A stretch of DNA of 5,970 nucleotides from Methylococcaceae bacterium (lineage in GTDB: Bacteria; Pseudomonadota; Gammaproteobacteria; Methylococcales; Methylomonadaceae), in the NCBI GenBank assembly GCA_947506075.1, contig CANNNN010000166.1, forward strand, positions 1-5,970. The letters are read 5' to 3'. This document shows, in pieces, positions 5,552-5,970 of the stretch. Within the stretch, counting starts at the first letter, position 1, and each line of letters opens with the position of its first letter. The notes beneath the pieces were generated by a model, which ran no database searches, was not told the DNA's origin, and worked only from the letters and a program-made list of their open reading frames with translations. Position numbers and translations under genes: made by a program.

Positions 5552-5970
5552 TTACGCAGCAGATTGCGCCCGCAGCGCCTCATAAAGTCCGGCATTGTTG
5601 AGCAGGATGTCTTTCATTCCGCCCTGTATGATCAGGGAATTTAGCGCCTGCGTGCTCATCAGTGTATGCGCATCCAGAGCATCCATGATGGCATTCATCA
5701 ACTCGGCTTTAAGGTCGGGTGAATTGGCGAACTGTTCCTTAGTATTGCTGCTCGCTTGCTGCATCAGCGTGGCCGACTCTAGCAGCTTACCTTTGATGAC
5801 GTTATTCACATAAACCAGTTTGTCCTGGTCGGTGAGCTCGCCGTCAAAGAGGTCGTTAACCTTTTCGATAATCTCGGCCATATAAGCCTTTTGCGGCTCC
5901 TGCACACTGCCGCTACCAATATCGGTAAGTGGGTCTATCTTGGGCGTCTCGCCTTCACCAAGCGGCATGG
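5552..5970 (-). CDS. hsdR: Type I restriction endonuclease subunit R (HsdR), C-terminal fragment
   Basis: HsdR is the ATP-dependent DNA translocase and nuclease of type I restriction complexes (with HsdM and HsdS). Only the C-terminal 139 complete codons lie in the window; the frame is open through 5970, so the ATG at 5968 is internal. The visible part is the helical C-terminal domain that docks HsdR onto the methylase core. Conserved blocks are FDGELTDQDKLVYVNNVIKG, the ANNTKEQFANSP-like SSNTKEQFANSPDLKAELM, AIMDALDAHTLMSTQALNS and the closing GMKDILLNNAGLYEALRAQ. The nuclease and DEAD-box motor motifs are outside the window, so intactness cannot be judged. The end is family-typical. hsdM and hsdS are expected upstream, to the right. 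The stop borders an IS-remnant zone, in keeping with the mobile habits of restriction loci. Confidence 0.92.
   Translation of the reverse strand, partial: MPLGEGETPKIDPLTDIGSGSVQEPQKAYMAEIIEKVNDLFDGELTDQDKLVYVNNVIKGKLLESATLMQQASSNTKEQFANSPDLKAELMNAIMDALDAHTLMSTQALNSLIIQGGMKDILLNNAGLYEALRAQSAA

Noticed and set aside
5398..5595. 65-codon minus-strand frame across the IS end, the hairpin and the hsdR tail
   Set aside because: It overlaps the hsdR C-terminus and is a back-translation of the IS end and hairpin; such frames are commonly mis-annotated next to IS200/IS605 ends.

Overview
The window looks like chromosomal DNA of a gammaproteobacterium of moderate GC content. The evidence is an enterobacterial-type menaquinone-linked HemG, a zinc-finger TrxC, an HflK/HflC pair and an HsdR C-terminus of proteobacterial type. 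Gene content and the style of the mobile-element remnants would fit a methanotroph-like lineage (Methylococcales), but that assignment is an impression, not something the sequence proves.

Layout, left to right. Positions 1-133 hold the last 43 codons of a DUF1993 (DinB-like fold) protein. A 273-bp spacer follows, carrying an unusual inverted pair of short TTTTCG/CACGAAA tandem repeats. Then come hemG (haem biosynthesis, 407-937) and a 245-bp AT-rich spacer with small palindromes. Next are trxC (thioredoxin 2, 1183-1614), a perfect 8-bp hairpin, and a GT-B family 1 glycosyltransferase (best start 1749, ending 3005). These forward genes converge on a leftward pair, hflC (3057-4022) and hflK (4019-4996). 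The pair shares an ATGA stop/start overlap and is read from a probable promoter near 5049-5077. From 5003 to 5551 no intact gene is seen. This stretch holds the 5' fragment of a frameshifted transposase gene, a sequence resembling the right end of an IS200/IS605-type element, and a strong hairpin. The right edge is the C-terminal 139 codons of hsdR (type I restriction endonuclease subunit), transcribed leftwards and continuing out of the window.

Functionally this is mostly housekeeping: haem synthesis, thiol redox and membrane protein quality control (HflKC with FtsH), plus one glycosyltransferase of unknown acceptor. The right end is accessory DNA, where a restriction-modification locus borders a graveyard of insertion sequences. 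I see no complete undescribed system. The points most worth a second look are the IS200/IS605-like end without its tnpB, the decayed transposase whose frame can be restored, the compact stand-alone hflKC operon with its non-ATG start, and the inverted repeat cluster upstream of hemG.
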